Source of the DNA: Hyphomicrobiales bacterium
Lineage (GTDB): Bacteria > Pseudomonadota > Alphaproteobacteria > Rhizobiales > Beijerinckiaceae
Assembly (NCBI GenBank): GCA_900470775.1
Contig: UCBZ01000007.1
Location: forward strand, 52,524-116,523
Length of the DNA stretch: 64,000 bases
Direction: 5' to 3'
The notes under the pieces were generated by a model. That model saw only the letters and a program-made list of their open reading frames with translations, did no database searches and had not been told where the DNA came from. Within the stretch, counting starts at the first letter, position 1; every line of letters starts with the position of its first letter. Shown piece by piece: positions 53,917 through 63,353 of this stretch. Both the position numbers and the translations under genes were made by a program.

Positions 53917-55446
53917 ATGAAAGACATTCTCGACCAGCTCGAAGCCCGCCGCGAAGGCGCGCGCCAGGGCGGCGGCACCCGGCGCATCGAGGCGCAGCAC
54001 GGCAGAGGCAAGCTCTCCGCTCGCGAGCGCGTCGAACTCCTGCTCGACAAGGACTCCTTCGAGGAGTTCGACATGTTCGTGCAGCATCGCTGCGTCGATT
54101 TCGGCATGGACAAGGCCGAGAAGATCCCCGGCGACGGCGTCGTCACCGGCTGGGGCACGGTCAACGGCCGCACCGTCTTCGTCTTCTCCAAGGACTTCAC
54201 CGTCTTCGGCGGCTCGCTGTCGGAGACGCACGCCCAGAAGATCATCAAGATCCAGGACATGGCGCTGAAGATGCGCGCGCCCATCGTCGGCCTGTTCGAT
54301 GCCGGCGGCGCCCGCATCCAGGAGGGCGTCGCTGCGCTCGGCGGCTATGGCGAGGTCTTCAAGCGCAATGTCGCGGCCTCGGGCGTGATCCCGCAGATCT
54401 CGGTGATCATGGGCCCCTGCGCCGGCGGCGACGTCTATTCGCCAGCGATGACCGACTTCATCTTCATGGTCCGCGACACCTCCTACATGTTCGTCACCGG
54501 CCCCGACGTGGTGAAGACGGTGACCAACGAGACCGTAACCTCCGAGGAACTCGGCGGCGCCAAGGTCCACACCTCGAAATCCTCGGTCGCCGACGGCTCC
54601 TTCGAGAACGATGTCGAGGCGCTGCTGCAGGTCCGCCGCCTGCTCGATTTCCTGCCCGCCAACAACACCGTCGGCGTGCCGGAATGGCCGTCCTTCGACG
54701 TGCCCGATCGTGTCGATATGAGCCTCGACACGCTGGTCCCCGACAATCCCAACAAGCCCTACGACATCAAGGAGCTGATCCTGAAGACGCTCGACGAGGG
54801 CGATTTCTTCGAGATTCAAGCCGCTTACGCCGCCAATATCGTCACCGGCTTCGGCCGCATCGAGGGCCGCACCGTCGGCGTTGTCGCCAATCAGCCCATG
54901 GTGCTGGCCGGCGTGCTCGACTCCGATGCCTCGCGCAAGGCCGCCCGTTTCGTGCGCTATTGCGACGCCTTCGAGATCCCGATCGTCACCTTCGTCGACG
55001 TTCCGGGCTTTCTGCCGGGCACGGCGCAGGAATATGGCGGCCTGATCAAGCACGGCGCCAAGCTGCTCTTCGCCTATAGCGAATGCACGGTGCCGCTGGT
55101 CACGATCATCACCCGCAAGGCCTTTGGCGGCGCCTATGACGTGATGGCCTCCAAGCATGTCGGCGCCGATGTGAACTACGCCTGGCCCACCGCGCAGATC
55201 GCGGTGATGGGCGCCAAGGGTGCGGTCGAGATCATCTTCCGCGGTGGCGACGCCGAGACCATCGCGCGCCAGACCAAGGAATACGAAGATCGCTTCATGT
55301 CGCCCTTCGTCGCGGCCGAGCGCGGCTATATCGACGAGGTCATCATGCCGCACTCGACAAGGCGCCGCATCGCCCGCGCACTCGCCATGCTCAGGACCAA
55401 GAGCGTCGAGCGCCCCTGGCGCAAGCACGACAACATTCCGTTGTAG
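53917..55446 (+). CDS. pccB: Propionyl-CoA carboxylase beta (carboxyltransferase) subunit
   Basis: The 509-aa carboxyltransferase has two crotonase-like halves: [60 protein letters not shown] and the second half [37 protein letters not shown]. It transfers CO2 from biotin to propionyl-CoA (or acetyl/methylcrotonyl-CoA). Length and motifs suit PccB. The biotin-carrying alpha subunit gene is not next to it, so it must be encoded elsewhere. Confidence 0.92.
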   Translation: MKDILDQLEARREGARQGGGTRRIEAQHGRGKLSARERVELLLDKDSFEEFDMFVQHRCVDFGMDKAEKIPGDGVVTGWGTVNGRTVFVFSKDFTVFGGSLSETHAQKIIKIQDMALKMRAPIVGLFDAGGARIQEGVAALGGYGEVFKRNVAASGVIPQISVIMGPCAGGDVYSPAMTDFIFMVRDTSYMFVTGPDVVKTVTNETVTSEELGGAKVHTSKSSVADGSFENDVEALLQVRRLLDFLPANNTVGVPEWPSFDVPDRVDMSLDTLVPDNPNKPYDIKELILKTLDEGDFFEIQAAYAANIVTGFGRIEGRTVGVVANQPMVLAGVLDSDASRKAARFVRYCDAFEIPIVTFVDVPGFLPGTAQEYGGLIKHGAKLLFAYSECTVPLVTIITRKAFGGAYDVMASKHVGADVNYAWPTAQIAVMGAKGAVEIIFRGGDAETIARQTKEYEDRFMSPFVAAERGYIDEVIMPHSTRRRIARALAMLRTKSVERPWRKHDNIPL

Positions 55447-55472
55447 AAAGAGGGTGTCAGAAACCCATCCTA

Positions 55473-56924
55473 ATGGGACGCATTACCAGACGCACTTTCG
55501 CAGCCGGCCTATCGGCCGGCTCTCTCATGGCATTGGCGCCAGTCGAGGTGGTTTCGCAGCAGCGGTTGGTGCTCGGTGACGCGAGCCGTTTGAACGCCGT
55601 CCCGGTTTTCAGCCACTGGGTCGCTCGTTCCGAAACGGAAGACGAGATCATCGCTCGCCTTCGCAATGAGTTGAAGCAAGCGCAGGCCAACAAACGGCCC
55701 GTTTGCGTCAGCGCGGCGCGCCATAGCATGGGCGGCCAAAGCCTGCCGCGAAACGGCTCAGCGATCACGCTGGACATCGACCGGGCTGAAATCGACCGCG
55801 CGGCGCAGACGGTCAGGGTCCACGCGGGAACGCGATGGTTCGAGGTTATCGCGCATCTCGATAAGGCAGGCTTTTCGCCAGCCGTCATGCAGTCAAACAG
55901 CGACTTCGGCGTCGCCAGCACCTTCTCTGTCAACGCCCATGGCTGGCCTGCACCCTACGGTCCTTTCGGATCGACGGTGAAATCGCTCCAGATGATGCTG
56001 GCCGACGGAACGATCGTGACCTGCTCCCGCGCCGAAAATTCCGAACTCTTCTCGTTGGCAATGGGAGGCTACGGCCTGTTGGGAATAATCCTCGATATCG
56101 AAATCGATATTGTCGACAACGTATTGCTGACCGCTCGCCACGAAATCATGCCCGCCGAGGCCTTTGCCGAGCGCTTCAGCCAGGTTGTCCGTGAAAACTC
56201 GACATTGCGTATGATCTACGGCCGGATGAACGTCGCACGGGCTTCCCTGATGCGGGAAGCTCTGCTGATCGGCTTTCACCCGGCGCCGACACCCGCGAAA
56301 GGGCTGCCTGTCGCGCAGCGCACCAACCCGCTTTCCGGGGTGAGCCGCCAGATCTACCGAGCACAGATTGGTTCGGAAGCCGCAAAGGCTGCGCGTTGGC
56401 TGGCTGAGACCGGAATGGCTTCGCACGGTCCCACGATGATCGCGACCAGGAATACGCTGATGAATCAGCCGGTCAGCAACCTTGCAGGCAAGGACCGGCG
56501 GCGAACCGACATCCTGCACGAGTATTTTCTCGCGCCAGAGCGTCTCAACGAATTCATCCGGGGCTGTCGCATCATCATCCCCAAGGCGCGGGCCGAATTT
56601 CTGAACGTCACCTTGCGATATGTCAGGCGCGACGAGGCGAGCGTACTCTCCTACGCAGCCACGGACCGCATCGCCGCCGTCATGTCGTTCTCGCAGGAGA
56701 TTTCGCAGCAGGGCGAAGCGGACATGATCCGGCTGAGCGAGGCATTGATGGACCTCGCAGCCTCTCTCGACGGCAGCTTCTACCTACCCTACCGCCTGCA
56801 CGCGCGTCAGGACCAATTCGAGCGCGTCTATCCGAAAGCTCAACATTTCGCCGAGCGCAAACGCTCCCACGATCCGAGCCTGCTGTTTCGCAACGGCCTG
56901 TGGGATACGTATTTCAGCCGCTGA
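55473..56924 (+). CDS. Tat-exported FAD-binding oxidase (VAO/PCMH fold, aldonolactone oxidase-like)
   Basis: The 483-aa protein starts with a twin-arginine signal (MGRITRRTFAAGLSAGSLMA) and has a PCMH-type FAD domain: RPVCVSAARHSMGGQSLPRN, in which the His may hold FAD covalently, and VASTFSVNAHGWPAPYG. The C-terminal half contains PKAQHFAERKRSHDPSLLF, typical of aldonolactone oxidases. It likely oxidises a sugar-like substrate in the periplasm. GC content is somewhat lower than that of its neighbours, and it forms no operon, so recent transfer is possible. Confidence 0.82.
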   Translation: MGRITRRTFAAGLSAGSLMALAPVEVVSQQRLVLGDASRLNAVPVFSHWVARSETEDEIIARLRNELKQAQANKRPVCVSAARHSMGGQSLPRNGSAITLDIDRAEIDRAAQTVRVHAGTRWFEVIAHLDKAGFSPAVMQSNSDFGVASTFSVNAHGWPAPYGPFGSTVKSLQMMLADGTIVTCSRAENSELFSLAMGGYGLLGIILDIEIDIVDNVLLTARHEIMPAEAFAERFSQVVRENSTLRMIYGRMNVARASLMREALLIGFHPAPTPAKGLPVAQRTNPLSGVSRQIYRAQIGSEAAKAARWLAETGMASHGPTMIATRNTLMNQPVSNLAGKDRRRTDILHEYFLAPERLNEFIRGCRIIIPKARAEFLNVTLRYVRRDEASVLSYAATDRIAAVMSFSQEISQQGEADMIRLSEALMDLAASLDGSFYLPYRLHARQDQFERVYPKAQHFAERKRSHDPSLLFRNGLWDTYFSR

Positions 56925-56961
56925 AGGCGCAATCCTCAAACCCCGCAAGCGCGCTCCGCCT

Positions 56962-58104
56962 TCAATCCAGCGTGCTCCGGAACCGCATCAACGCTACGCC
57001 CGCATAGACCGGCACGAAGGCCAGGAGATAGAACACCTCGTCGCCGATATCGCCGAGCCCGGCGCCCTTCAGCATGATCGCGCGCACGATCCGCAGGAAA
57101 TGCGTCAGCGGGAACAGTTCGCCCAGCGTCTGCGCCCAGCCGGGCATGCCGGCGAACGGGAACATGAAGCCCGACAGCATCAGCGACGGCAGGAAGAAGA
57201 AGAAGGTCAGCTGCATCGCCTGCAACTGCGTGCGCGCCATCGTCGAGATCGTGTAGCCGAGCAGCACCAGCGCCAGCACGAAGATCAAAACGCAGGTCAG
57301 CAACAGGCCGAGCCCACCCAGGAACGGCACGCTGAACAGCGCCTTGGCCGCGCCCAGCACGATGACGACCTGGACCGCGCCGATGGCAAGATAGGGCAGC
57401 ACCTTGCCGAGCATGATCTCGCCGGCCGTCACCGGCATCGCCAGCAGGTTCTCCATCGTGCCGCGCTCGATCTCGCGCGTCAGCGCCATCGCCGTCATCA
57501 TCACCATGGTCATCTGCAGGATGACGCCGAGCAGGCCCGGCACGATGTTGTACTGCGTAATGTTCTCCGGATTGTAGCGGCGGTGCACGACGAAGGAGAG
57601 GCCGGCCTCGCCGCTTCCGGCAGGGTTCGTCGTCGGCTCCCGGCCCTGCGCCCGCAGAAGCGACCGGTTGGCGATCGTCCCCAGCGCCGCGACCGCGCCG
57701 CTCGCGGCGGCCGGATCGGTCGCGTCCGCCTCGACCAGGATGTGCGGCTCGTCCATTCGCTCGACACGGCTGCCGAAATCGCTCGGAATCGTCACCAGGA
57801 ACGAGATTTCACCGCGCGCCATCAGGCTCTCGGCTTCCATCGCGCTCTGCGGGCGCTCGCCGAAGCGATAATAGTTGGAGACCTCGAGCGCCGAGACCAC
57901 GGCCCGCGTATAGCGGTCCTGCCCCAGCGCCAGGATCGCCGCCGGCAGGCCGCGCGGATCGTTGTTGATCGCATAGCCGAAGAGCAGGAGCTGGATCACC
58001 GGCACCGCCAGCATCATCGCGAAGGTGATGCGGTCGCGCCGCATCTGCACGAACTCCTTGGCGAGGATGGCGCCGAGCCGGCGGGGCGAGAACAAGACCA
58101 TCAT
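56962..58104 (-). CDS. ABC-2 type transporter permease (drug/hydrophobe exporter)
   Basis: The 380-aa ABC-2 permease has an N-terminal membrane helix (ITFAMMLAVPVIQLLLFGYA), a large periplasmic loop (residues about 40-185) and five C-terminal helices with FPLTHFLRIVRAIMLKGAGL. It is YhhJ/YbhS-like. Its start overlaps the ATPase stop by 4 nt. It is the last gene of the TetR-HlyD-ATPase-permease operon. Confidence 0.92.
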   Translation of the reverse strand: MMVLFSPRRLGAILAKEFVQMRRDRITFAMMLAVPVIQLLLFGYAINNDPRGLPAAILALGQDRYTRAVVSALEVSNYYRFGERPQSAMEAESLMARGEISFLVTIPSDFGSRVERMDEPHILVEADATDPAAASGAVAALGTIANRSLLRAQGREPTTNPAGSGEAGLSFVVHRRYNPENITQYNIVPGLLGVILQMTMVMMTAMALTREIERGTMENLLAMPVTAGEIMLGKVLPYLAIGAVQVVIVLGAAKALFSVPFLGGLGLLLTCVLIFVLALVLLGYTISTMARTQLQAMQLTFFFFLPSLMLSGFMFPFAGMPGWAQTLGELFPLTHFLRIVRAIMLKGAGLGDIGDEVFYLLAFVPVYAGVALMRFRSTLD

Positions 58105-59027
58105 GCCGCACGGTCCTGTGCGCTGGTCATGAACTTGATGAAGACGTCCTCGAGGCTCGTTTCGTCGGGCTCGACCCGCAGGCCCTTGTCGCGCGTCAGC
58201 GGCGCCAGCGCGGCTTCCAGCTTCGCCTTGTCGGTGCCGACGACATGCAGCGTCGTGCCGAACGGCGCCACCTGCTCGACCCCATCGGCAGCGGCAAGCT
58301 CGCGCAGCTGCGCCGGCGTCAGCGCGCCATGCACGACATAGGTGATCAGGCCGGAGCCACGCACGACCTCGTCGACCGTTCCGGTCGCGAGCATGCGGCC
58401 ATAGGCGATATAGCCGATGCGATGGCAGCGCTCGGCTTCGTCCATGTAGTGGGTCGAGACCAGCACCGTGAGCCCGTCGCCGGCGAGGCGGTGGATCTCG
58501 TCCCAGAATTCGCGCCGCGCCTTGGGATCGACACCCGCCGTCGGTTCGTCGAGCAGCAGGAGCTTGGGCTGGTGCATGATGCAGGCAGCCAGCGCCAGCC
58601 GCTGCTTCCAGCCGCCCGACAGCGTGCCCGCGAGCTGGTCCCTGCGCGATGTCAGCCCCAGGCCGTCGAGCGTCTTCGCCACCGTCTCCGCGACGGGTTT
58701 CAGCCCATAGAGCCGGGCGACGAAGGTCAGGTTCTCGGTGATCGTCAGGTCCTCGTAGAACGAGAAGCGCTGCGTCATGTAGCCGACCTGGCGCTTGATC
58801 TCGGCGCTCTGCTGGCGGACATCCAGGCCAAGTACCGTGCCCTCCCCGGCATCTGCCGTCAGCAGGCCGCAGATCAGACGGATCGTCGTGGTCTTGCCCG
58901 AGCCGTTGGGTCCGAGGAAACCGACGATCTCGCCGGTCGCCACCGACAGATCGACATTGTCCACGACCGTGCGTGTGCCGAAGCGCTTGGTCAGCCCGCG
59001 CACATCGATGGCGTTGCCCGTGCTCAC
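58101..59027 (-). CDS. ABC-2 type transporter ATP-binding protein
   Basis: The 308-aa ATPase has Walker A GPNGSGKTTTIR, signature LSGGWKQRLALAACI, Walker B LLLDEPTAGVDPKARRE and the switch His in VSTHYMDEAERC. The C-terminal 80 residues are a DUF4162-like domain. It starts at GTG 59027, overlapping the HlyD stop as GTGA. It powers export through the adjacent permease. Confidence 0.95.
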   Translation of the reverse strand: MSTGNAIDVRGLTKRFGTRTVVDNVDLSVATGEIVGFLGPNGSGKTTTIRLICGLLTADAGEGTVLGLDVRQQSAEIKRQVGYMTQRFSFYEDLTITENLTFVARLYGLKPVAETVAKTLDGLGLTSRRDQLAGTLSGGWKQRLALAACIMHQPKLLLLDEPTAGVDPKARREFWDEIHRLAGDGLTVLVSTHYMDEAERCHRIGYIAYGRMLATGTVDEVVRGSGLITYVVHGALTPAQLRELAAADGVEQVAPFGTTLHVVGTDKAKLEAALAPLTRDKGLRVEPDETSLEDVFIKFMTSAQDRAA

Positions 59028-59983
59028 CGGCGTCCCTGCAGCATCACGTCGACGATCTGCCCCGGCTGCAGCGCTGGAGTCTGCCCGCCATCGGGCCGCG
59101 CCTCGACGAGATAGACCAGCTTCTGCCGCGTCTGCGCCGAATAGATCACCGGCGGAGTGAACTCGGGTTCCGGCGAGACATAGGTCACGGTCGCGCTGAG
59201 GCCGGGCGCGCAGCCGTCACAGCGCACGTCGAGACGCATCCCCATCGTCATGCCGGAAATCTGCATCTCCGGCACATAGAGCATGAGCTTCGCCGCCCCA
59301 TCCGGCAGCATCGTCAGCACCGGAGCGCTCGGGCCCGCAAGCTCACCGACCCGGCGCAGCACATCGCTGATCCGGCCGGCAGCCGGCGCGATGAGCTTGC
59401 GCTGCGACAGCCGCCAGCGCGCCTGCGCCAGAGCCGCGCTCGCCTGCGCCACCTGGTTCTCGCTGGCCTTGATCTCGTCGGGACGGGCCGGCAGCCGCGC
59501 CACGTCGAGGTTGGAGGCGATCTCCCGCACTCGGGCCACCGCGACGTCGCGCGCAGTCAGCGCCTGATCGAGATCGGCCTGTGTCGAGACACCACGATTG
59601 AACAGGTCCTGCCGCCTGTCGAGCGCGCGTTCCGCCTCGCGCTGCTGCGCCCTGGCGGAGGCGAAGCTCGCTTCGATTACGGCGATCTCTTCCGGCCGCT
59701 TGCCGCTGCGGAGATTCTGGAACTGCGCCTGCGCCTGGACCAGCCGCGCTTCGCTCTCGAGGACGACGTTCGACGCATCCTCGGTCTCGAGCGTCGCGAC
59801 GACTGTCCCGGCCTCGATCCGGTCGCCGCGCCGGACATCGATGCGGTCGATCCGGGCCGTGTCGATCGGCCCCATCCGGACATATTCGCCCTCGACATAG
59901 CCGGCGATCCGCACCGAAGCCGGGTCGCATGTCGTGAAGCTGGCCGCGATCAGAGTAAAGGAGCACAGGAAGCCGAGGATCAT
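59024..59983 (-). CDS. HlyD family periplasmic adaptor (efflux membrane fusion protein)
   Basis: The 319-aa protein has an N-terminal anchor (MILGFLCSFTLIAASF, with Cys in TTCDP), a lipoyl half-motif (IDRIDVRRGDRIEAGTVVAT), a long coiled coil (residues about 80-190) and the second lipoyl half (RKLIAPAAGRISDVLRRVGE). It joins the ABC permease to an outer-membrane channel, which is not encoded here. Its start overlaps the TetR stop as ATGA. It resembles YhiI/YbhG. Confidence 0.92.
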   Translation of the reverse strand: MILGFLCSFTLIAASFTTCDPASVRIAGYVEGEYVRMGPIDTARIDRIDVRRGDRIEAGTVVATLETEDASNVVLESEARLVQAQAQFQNLRSGKRPEEIAVIEASFASARAQQREAERALDRRQDLFNRGVSTQADLDQALTARDVAVARVREIASNLDVARLPARPDEIKASENQVAQASAALAQARWRLSQRKLIAPAAGRISDVLRRVGELAGPSAPVLTMLPDGAAKLMLYVPEMQISGMTMGMRLDVRCDGCAPGLSATVTYVSPEPEFTPPVIYSAQTRQKLVYLVEARPDGGQTPALQPGQIVDVMLQGRR

Positions 59984-60642
59984 GAGCGATCTCCACGCGC
60001 CGACAACAGGGTCGCCCGGACGGAGGCGCGGATGATGGCGGCGATCGCCTTCTCCTCGTCCTCGGCAATCGTCTCCCAGCCCATGCGACGCATCACGATG
60101 GGCCGAGCCAGACGGAAATAAAGCACCTGCCCGACCATGGCGAAGACGGCGAGCTTCGTCTCGCGCGCATCGGGCTCCGTGCCGGCGGCAGCGGCCCACA
60201 GCATGCAGAGCCGGCCATGAACCGGGCCGAACGCGCCTTCATAGAGCGCCTCGAAAGCAGAACTCGGCTCGATGATCTCGCGCAGCACGAAGCGCGCGAT
60301 CATCTCGCTTTCCAGGGCGCGGGTCATGAAGGCCGTCGCCCGGTCGACGATCGCCAGGATCGTGTCCAGCGCGGCATCCGGCGACAGGCTCGCGGGCTCA
60401 ACCGTCAGGACGGCGGGGCCGAGCACCCGCTGCTTCATCGTCGCGACGATGACGCCGGCGCAGGCTTCGCGCAACCCGGCCTTCCCGCCGAAATGATAGG
60501 CGATGCCGGCGCTGTTGACCCCGGCGAGCTGCGCGATCTGACGAATCGAACTCGCCTCGAACCCCTGCCGGCCGAACAGGTCGAGCGCGGCACGAATGAG
60601 CGCCTGGCGCGTTCCTTCATCCGGTTCCCGAACTTTTGACAT
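59980..60642 (-). CDS. TetR family repressor (CecR/YbiH-like) of the efflux operon
   Basis: The 220-aa regulator has a helix-turn-helix (RQALIRAALDLFGRQGFEAS, IRQIAQLAGVNSAGIAYHFG) and a CecR-type C-terminal domain. In E. coli CecR controls the ybhGFSR ABC efflux operon with the same gene order, so repression of the downstream HlyD-ABC genes by a toxic ligand is likely. ATG 60642 is preceded at 23 bp by a perfect 30-bp palindrome. It is the first gene of a four-gene set with 4-nt overlaps throughout. Confidence 0.92.
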   Translation of the reverse strand: MSKVREPDEGTRQALIRAALDLFGRQGFEASSIRQIAQLAGVNSAGIAYHFGGKAGLREACAGVIVATMKQRVLGPAVLTVEPASLSPDAALDTILAIVDRATAFMTRALESEMIARFVLREIIEPSSAFEALYEGAFGPVHGRLCMLWAAAAGTEPDARETKLAVFAMVGQVLYFRLARPIVMRRMGWETIAEDEEKAIAAIIRASVRATLLSARGDRS

Positions 60643-60664
60643 GATGGCTGCATACCACACGAGC

Positions 60665-60694
60665 GCCATTCAATCAATCGATTGATTGAATGGC
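60665..60694. promoter_or_regulatory. Perfect 30-bp palindromic operator upstream of the TetR-efflux operon
   Basis: Two 15-bp arms (GCCATTCAATCAATC and its exact complement) meet without a spacer at 60679/60680. It begins 23 bp before the TetR start codon. TetR-family dimers of this size bind long palindromes, and this is the obvious autoregulatory site. Tandem TCAA-type half-repeats suggest two dimers may bind. Confidence 0.85.
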
Positions 60695-60786
60695 ATTGCA
60701 CCGTCACGCAGCGAGCGCCGCGTGTCCGACATGACACCCGCCCGATAATCCTCTAAGGCGGCGTCTCCTGCCTTGCAGCCCGCCCG

Positions 60787-62160
60787 ATGCTCTTCAACTC
60801 CTTCGCCTTTCTCCTCGCCTTCCTGCCCCTGGCGCTCGGCCTGCACTGGCTCGTCGAGCGCTTTGCGCCGGCCTGGCGGCTGGCCCTGCTGCTTGTGCTG
60901 TCGCTGGCCTTCTATGCCTGGTGGGACTGGCGCTTCCTGCCGCTGCTCGTCGTCTCGATTGGCATCAACTGGCTGATCGCCGAGGCCTTCCACAAGACGA
61001 AGGCCAGTGGCCTGATCACGCTGGCGATCATCGGCAACCTCGCCGTTCTGGCGCTGTTCAAATACTTCAACTTCTTTGCCGATCTCGCTGGAATGATTCC
61101 GGGATTGCCCACGACCAAGCTCGATCTCGCCCTGCCGCTCGGCATCTCCTTCTTCACCTTCCATCATGTGATGTACCTGACCGATCTCGGGCGTGGACAG
61201 GCGCCGCGCTACGATCTCGTACGCTACGGGCTCTACATCGCCTTCTTCCCGCAGGTGCTGGCCGGGCCGCTGGTGCGCTGGCGCGAGATCATGCACCAGT
61301 TCGAGGAGCGGCCTTATCTGCGCACCGATGCCGCAGAGCGCTTCGGACGCGGGCTCCTGCTGCTCACCGCCGGCCTCGCCAAGAAGGTCCTGCTCGGCGA
61401 TCCGCTGGCGGAATACGCCAACCCGGTTTTCGCTGCAGCGGCCGCCGGCAAGGTGGTCTCGGTTGCCGAAGCCTGGCAGGGCACGCTCGCCTTCACCTTC
61501 CAGATCTATTTCGATTTCTCCGGCTATACCGACATGGCGCTGGGACTGGCGCTCCTCTTCGGCATCGTGCTGCCGCAGAACTTCGACGTGCCCTATCGCG
61601 CCGCCAGCATCCAGGACTTCTGGCGACACTGGCACATGACGCTGTCGCGCTTCCTGCGCGACTATCTCTACATCGCGCTCGGCGGCTCGAAGCACGGCCT
61701 GCCGCGCCAGGTCTGGGCATTGTTCGCCACCATGGCGCTGGGTGGGCTCTGGCATGGCGCCGGCCTGACCTATGTCGCCTGGGGCTGCGCCCACGGGCTG
61801 GCGCTGATCGTGGCGCTGTTCTGGCGGCGCGCCGGGCTGCCGATGCCGGCGCTGCTGGGCTGGGCCCTCACCTTCCTGTTCGTGACGTTGTGCTGGGTGC
61901 TGTTCCGGGCCCCGAGCTTCGAGGCCGCCCTGGCGGTCTACAAGGGCTTGTTCGGCCTGGCCCCGCTCGGCACCGGCTTCAAATGGCGCGCTTTGCTGCC
62001 AGCAGCCGCCTTCGCGATCATCGGCCCCTCAGCCTGGGCGCTGGTCCATCGGCTGCCGCCGTCGCGCTGGCTGGCCGTCATCGCAGCCGTCCTGTTCGTC
62101 CTCATCCTGTTCAAGATCGGCGAAGACGCCAATTATGAGTTCATCTACTTCCAGTTCTGA
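60787..62160 (+). CDS. MBOAT family O-acyltransferase (AlgI-like)
   Basis: The 457-aa integral membrane protein has MBOAT features: FNSFAFLLAFLPLALGLHWL, PLGISFFTFHHVMYLTDLGR, FPQVLAGPLVRWREIMHQFE, DFWRHWHMTLSRFLRDYLYI and the catalytic His in GGLWHGAGLTYVAWG. AlgI-type enzymes pass acetyl groups to periplasmic partners for polysaccharide acetylation. The next gene overlaps it by 26 bp and encodes an SGNH-like protein, the usual partner. The polysaccharide is unknown. Confidence 0.94.
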   Translation: MLFNSFAFLLAFLPLALGLHWLVERFAPAWRLALLLVLSLAFYAWWDWRFLPLLVVSIGINWLIAEAFHKTKASGLITLAIIGNLAVLALFKYFNFFADLAGMIPGLPTTKLDLALPLGISFFTFHHVMYLTDLGRGQAPRYDLVRYGLYIAFFPQVLAGPLVRWREIMHQFEERPYLRTDAAERFGRGLLLLTAGLAKKVLLGDPLAEYANPVFAAAAAGKVVSVAEAWQGTLAFTFQIYFDFSGYTDMALGLALLFGIVLPQNFDVPYRAASIQDFWRHWHMTLSRFLRDYLYIALGGSKHGLPRQVWALFATMALGGLWHGAGLTYVAWGCAHGLALIVALFWRRAGLPMPALLGWALTFLFVTLCWVLFRAPSFEAALAVYKGLFGLAPLGTGFKWRALLPAAAFAIIGPSAWALVHRLPPSRWLAVIAAVLFVLILFKIGEDANYEFIYFQF

Positions 62161-63166
62161 GGCCCCGAAGACTGCCCCGGCCGCTGCCCTCCGCTGGGCC
62201 GGCTTCGTGCGCGCCTTTGCCGTGACGGCCGTCGTCGCGCTGGTCGGCATGCTGGCGCTCGCCTTCCTGCTCGACCCCTACGACACCGGCCGCACCCCGC
62301 TGAAATTCAACGACGGCGTCCGCCCGCAAGGGCCGCGCACCGCCGCCGCCAGCCGGGGCCGCGACCCGGCCTTTCGCGCCGCGATCTTCGGCAATTCGCA
62401 TATCCAGCTGATCTCGCCGCAGCGGCTGACGCGGGCGACCGGCATTCCCTTCGTCTCGCTGATCGCGCCCGGCAGCCGCCCGCGCGAGGCGCTGGTGCTG
62501 ATCGACTGGTTCCTGCGCCATCATCGCGACACGGCTGATGCGCTCGTCATCGGCGTCGACGACTACTGGTGCACGGGCGACCCGGCCTTGCCCGCGGCGC
62601 TGCCCTTCCCCTACTGGCTCTACACCGCGTCGTTGCGCGAATACCTCGTCGGGCTGATGCGCTTCGACGTGATCGAGGAGTTCCAGCGCCGGCTCGCCTT
62701 CATCACGGCGCGCAACCCCGAGCGCGCCCGCCCCGACGGCTATTGGGATTACGAGCCGAATTATTCCTCGGCCGGCTATGACGCCGATCCCGCGATCCGC
62801 GCCAAGCTCGACGGCTCGGGGGAGACCCTGACCCGGAACCTGACCGGGCGATATCCCGCTGCCGAACAGCTCGCGACCCTGCTCACGGCTGCGCCCGCCA
62901 GCCTGCCGGTTATCCTGGTCCGTCCGCCGGTCTATCGCACCGCCCTGCCCGCGCCCGGCACACCCGATGCGACCTCCGAGGCGGCCTGCCGCGAGGCCTT
63001 CGCCGCACTGGTGGCAAAGCGCCCGCGCACCGCCTTGGTCGACTGGCGCCGCGACCGGCCGGAGCTGCGCGATCCGAATCAGTTCTTCGACCACAGCCAC
63101 TACCGCCGGCCGATCGCGATGCTGGTCGAGGCCGACATCGCGGCCGCCCTGGCGCGCCTGCGCTGA
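62135..63166 (+). CDS. AlgJ/AlgX-like SGNH-fold membrane-anchored protein, MBOAT partner
   Basis: The 343-aa protein has one N-terminal membrane segment (AFAVTAVVALVGMLALAFLL) and a periplasmic domain with GNSHIQLISPQRL (SGNH-type block I, Ser in GNSH), VIGVDDYWCTGDP (Asp), and FDHSHYRRPIAML (His near the end). The arrangement fits the SGNH hydrolase fold used by AlgJ/AlgX and PatB to move acetyl groups. It overlaps the MBOAT gene by 26 bp. I do not recognise a named family, so the role is inferred from partner and motifs. Confidence 0.75.
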   Translation: MSSSTSSSEAPKTAPAAALRWAGFVRAFAVTAVVALVGMLALAFLLDPYDTGRTPLKFNDGVRPQGPRTAAASRGRDPAFRAAIFGNSHIQLISPQRLTRATGIPFVSLIAPGSRPREALVLIDWFLRHHRDTADALVIGVDDYWCTGDPALPAALPFPYWLYTASLREYLVGLMRFDVIEEFQRRLAFITARNPERARPDGYWDYEPNYSSAGYDADPAIRAKLDGSGETLTRNLTGRYPAAEQLATLLTAAPASLPVILVRPPVYRTALPAPGTPDATSEAACREAFAALVAKRPRTALVDWRRDRPELRDPNQFFDHSHYRRPIAMLVEADIAAALARLR

Positions 63167-63251
63167 AAGCCGTCCCGCCCGCATCCCACAAGGTGATGAC
63201 GCGCCTGAAGCCAGGCTCGGCGACAGCACGGGATGGTGCTTTGCAACCCGA

Positions 63252-63280
63252 TTGTTACCGGATCGGTCCCTCGCTATAAG
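63252..63280 (+). promoter_or_regulatory. Candidate dksA promoter
   Basis: TTGTTA (63252-63257) and CTATAA (63274-63279), spaced 16 nt, lie about 75 bp before the dksA start. They are a reasonable match to the housekeeping promoter. Confidence 0.5.
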
Positions 63281-63353
63281 GGCGCCAAATCGGCGGCCCT
63301 CCCACGGCAAGGTCGGTGGGCGCTGCGGGACGACCAACTCAGAGAGTGCGCCT

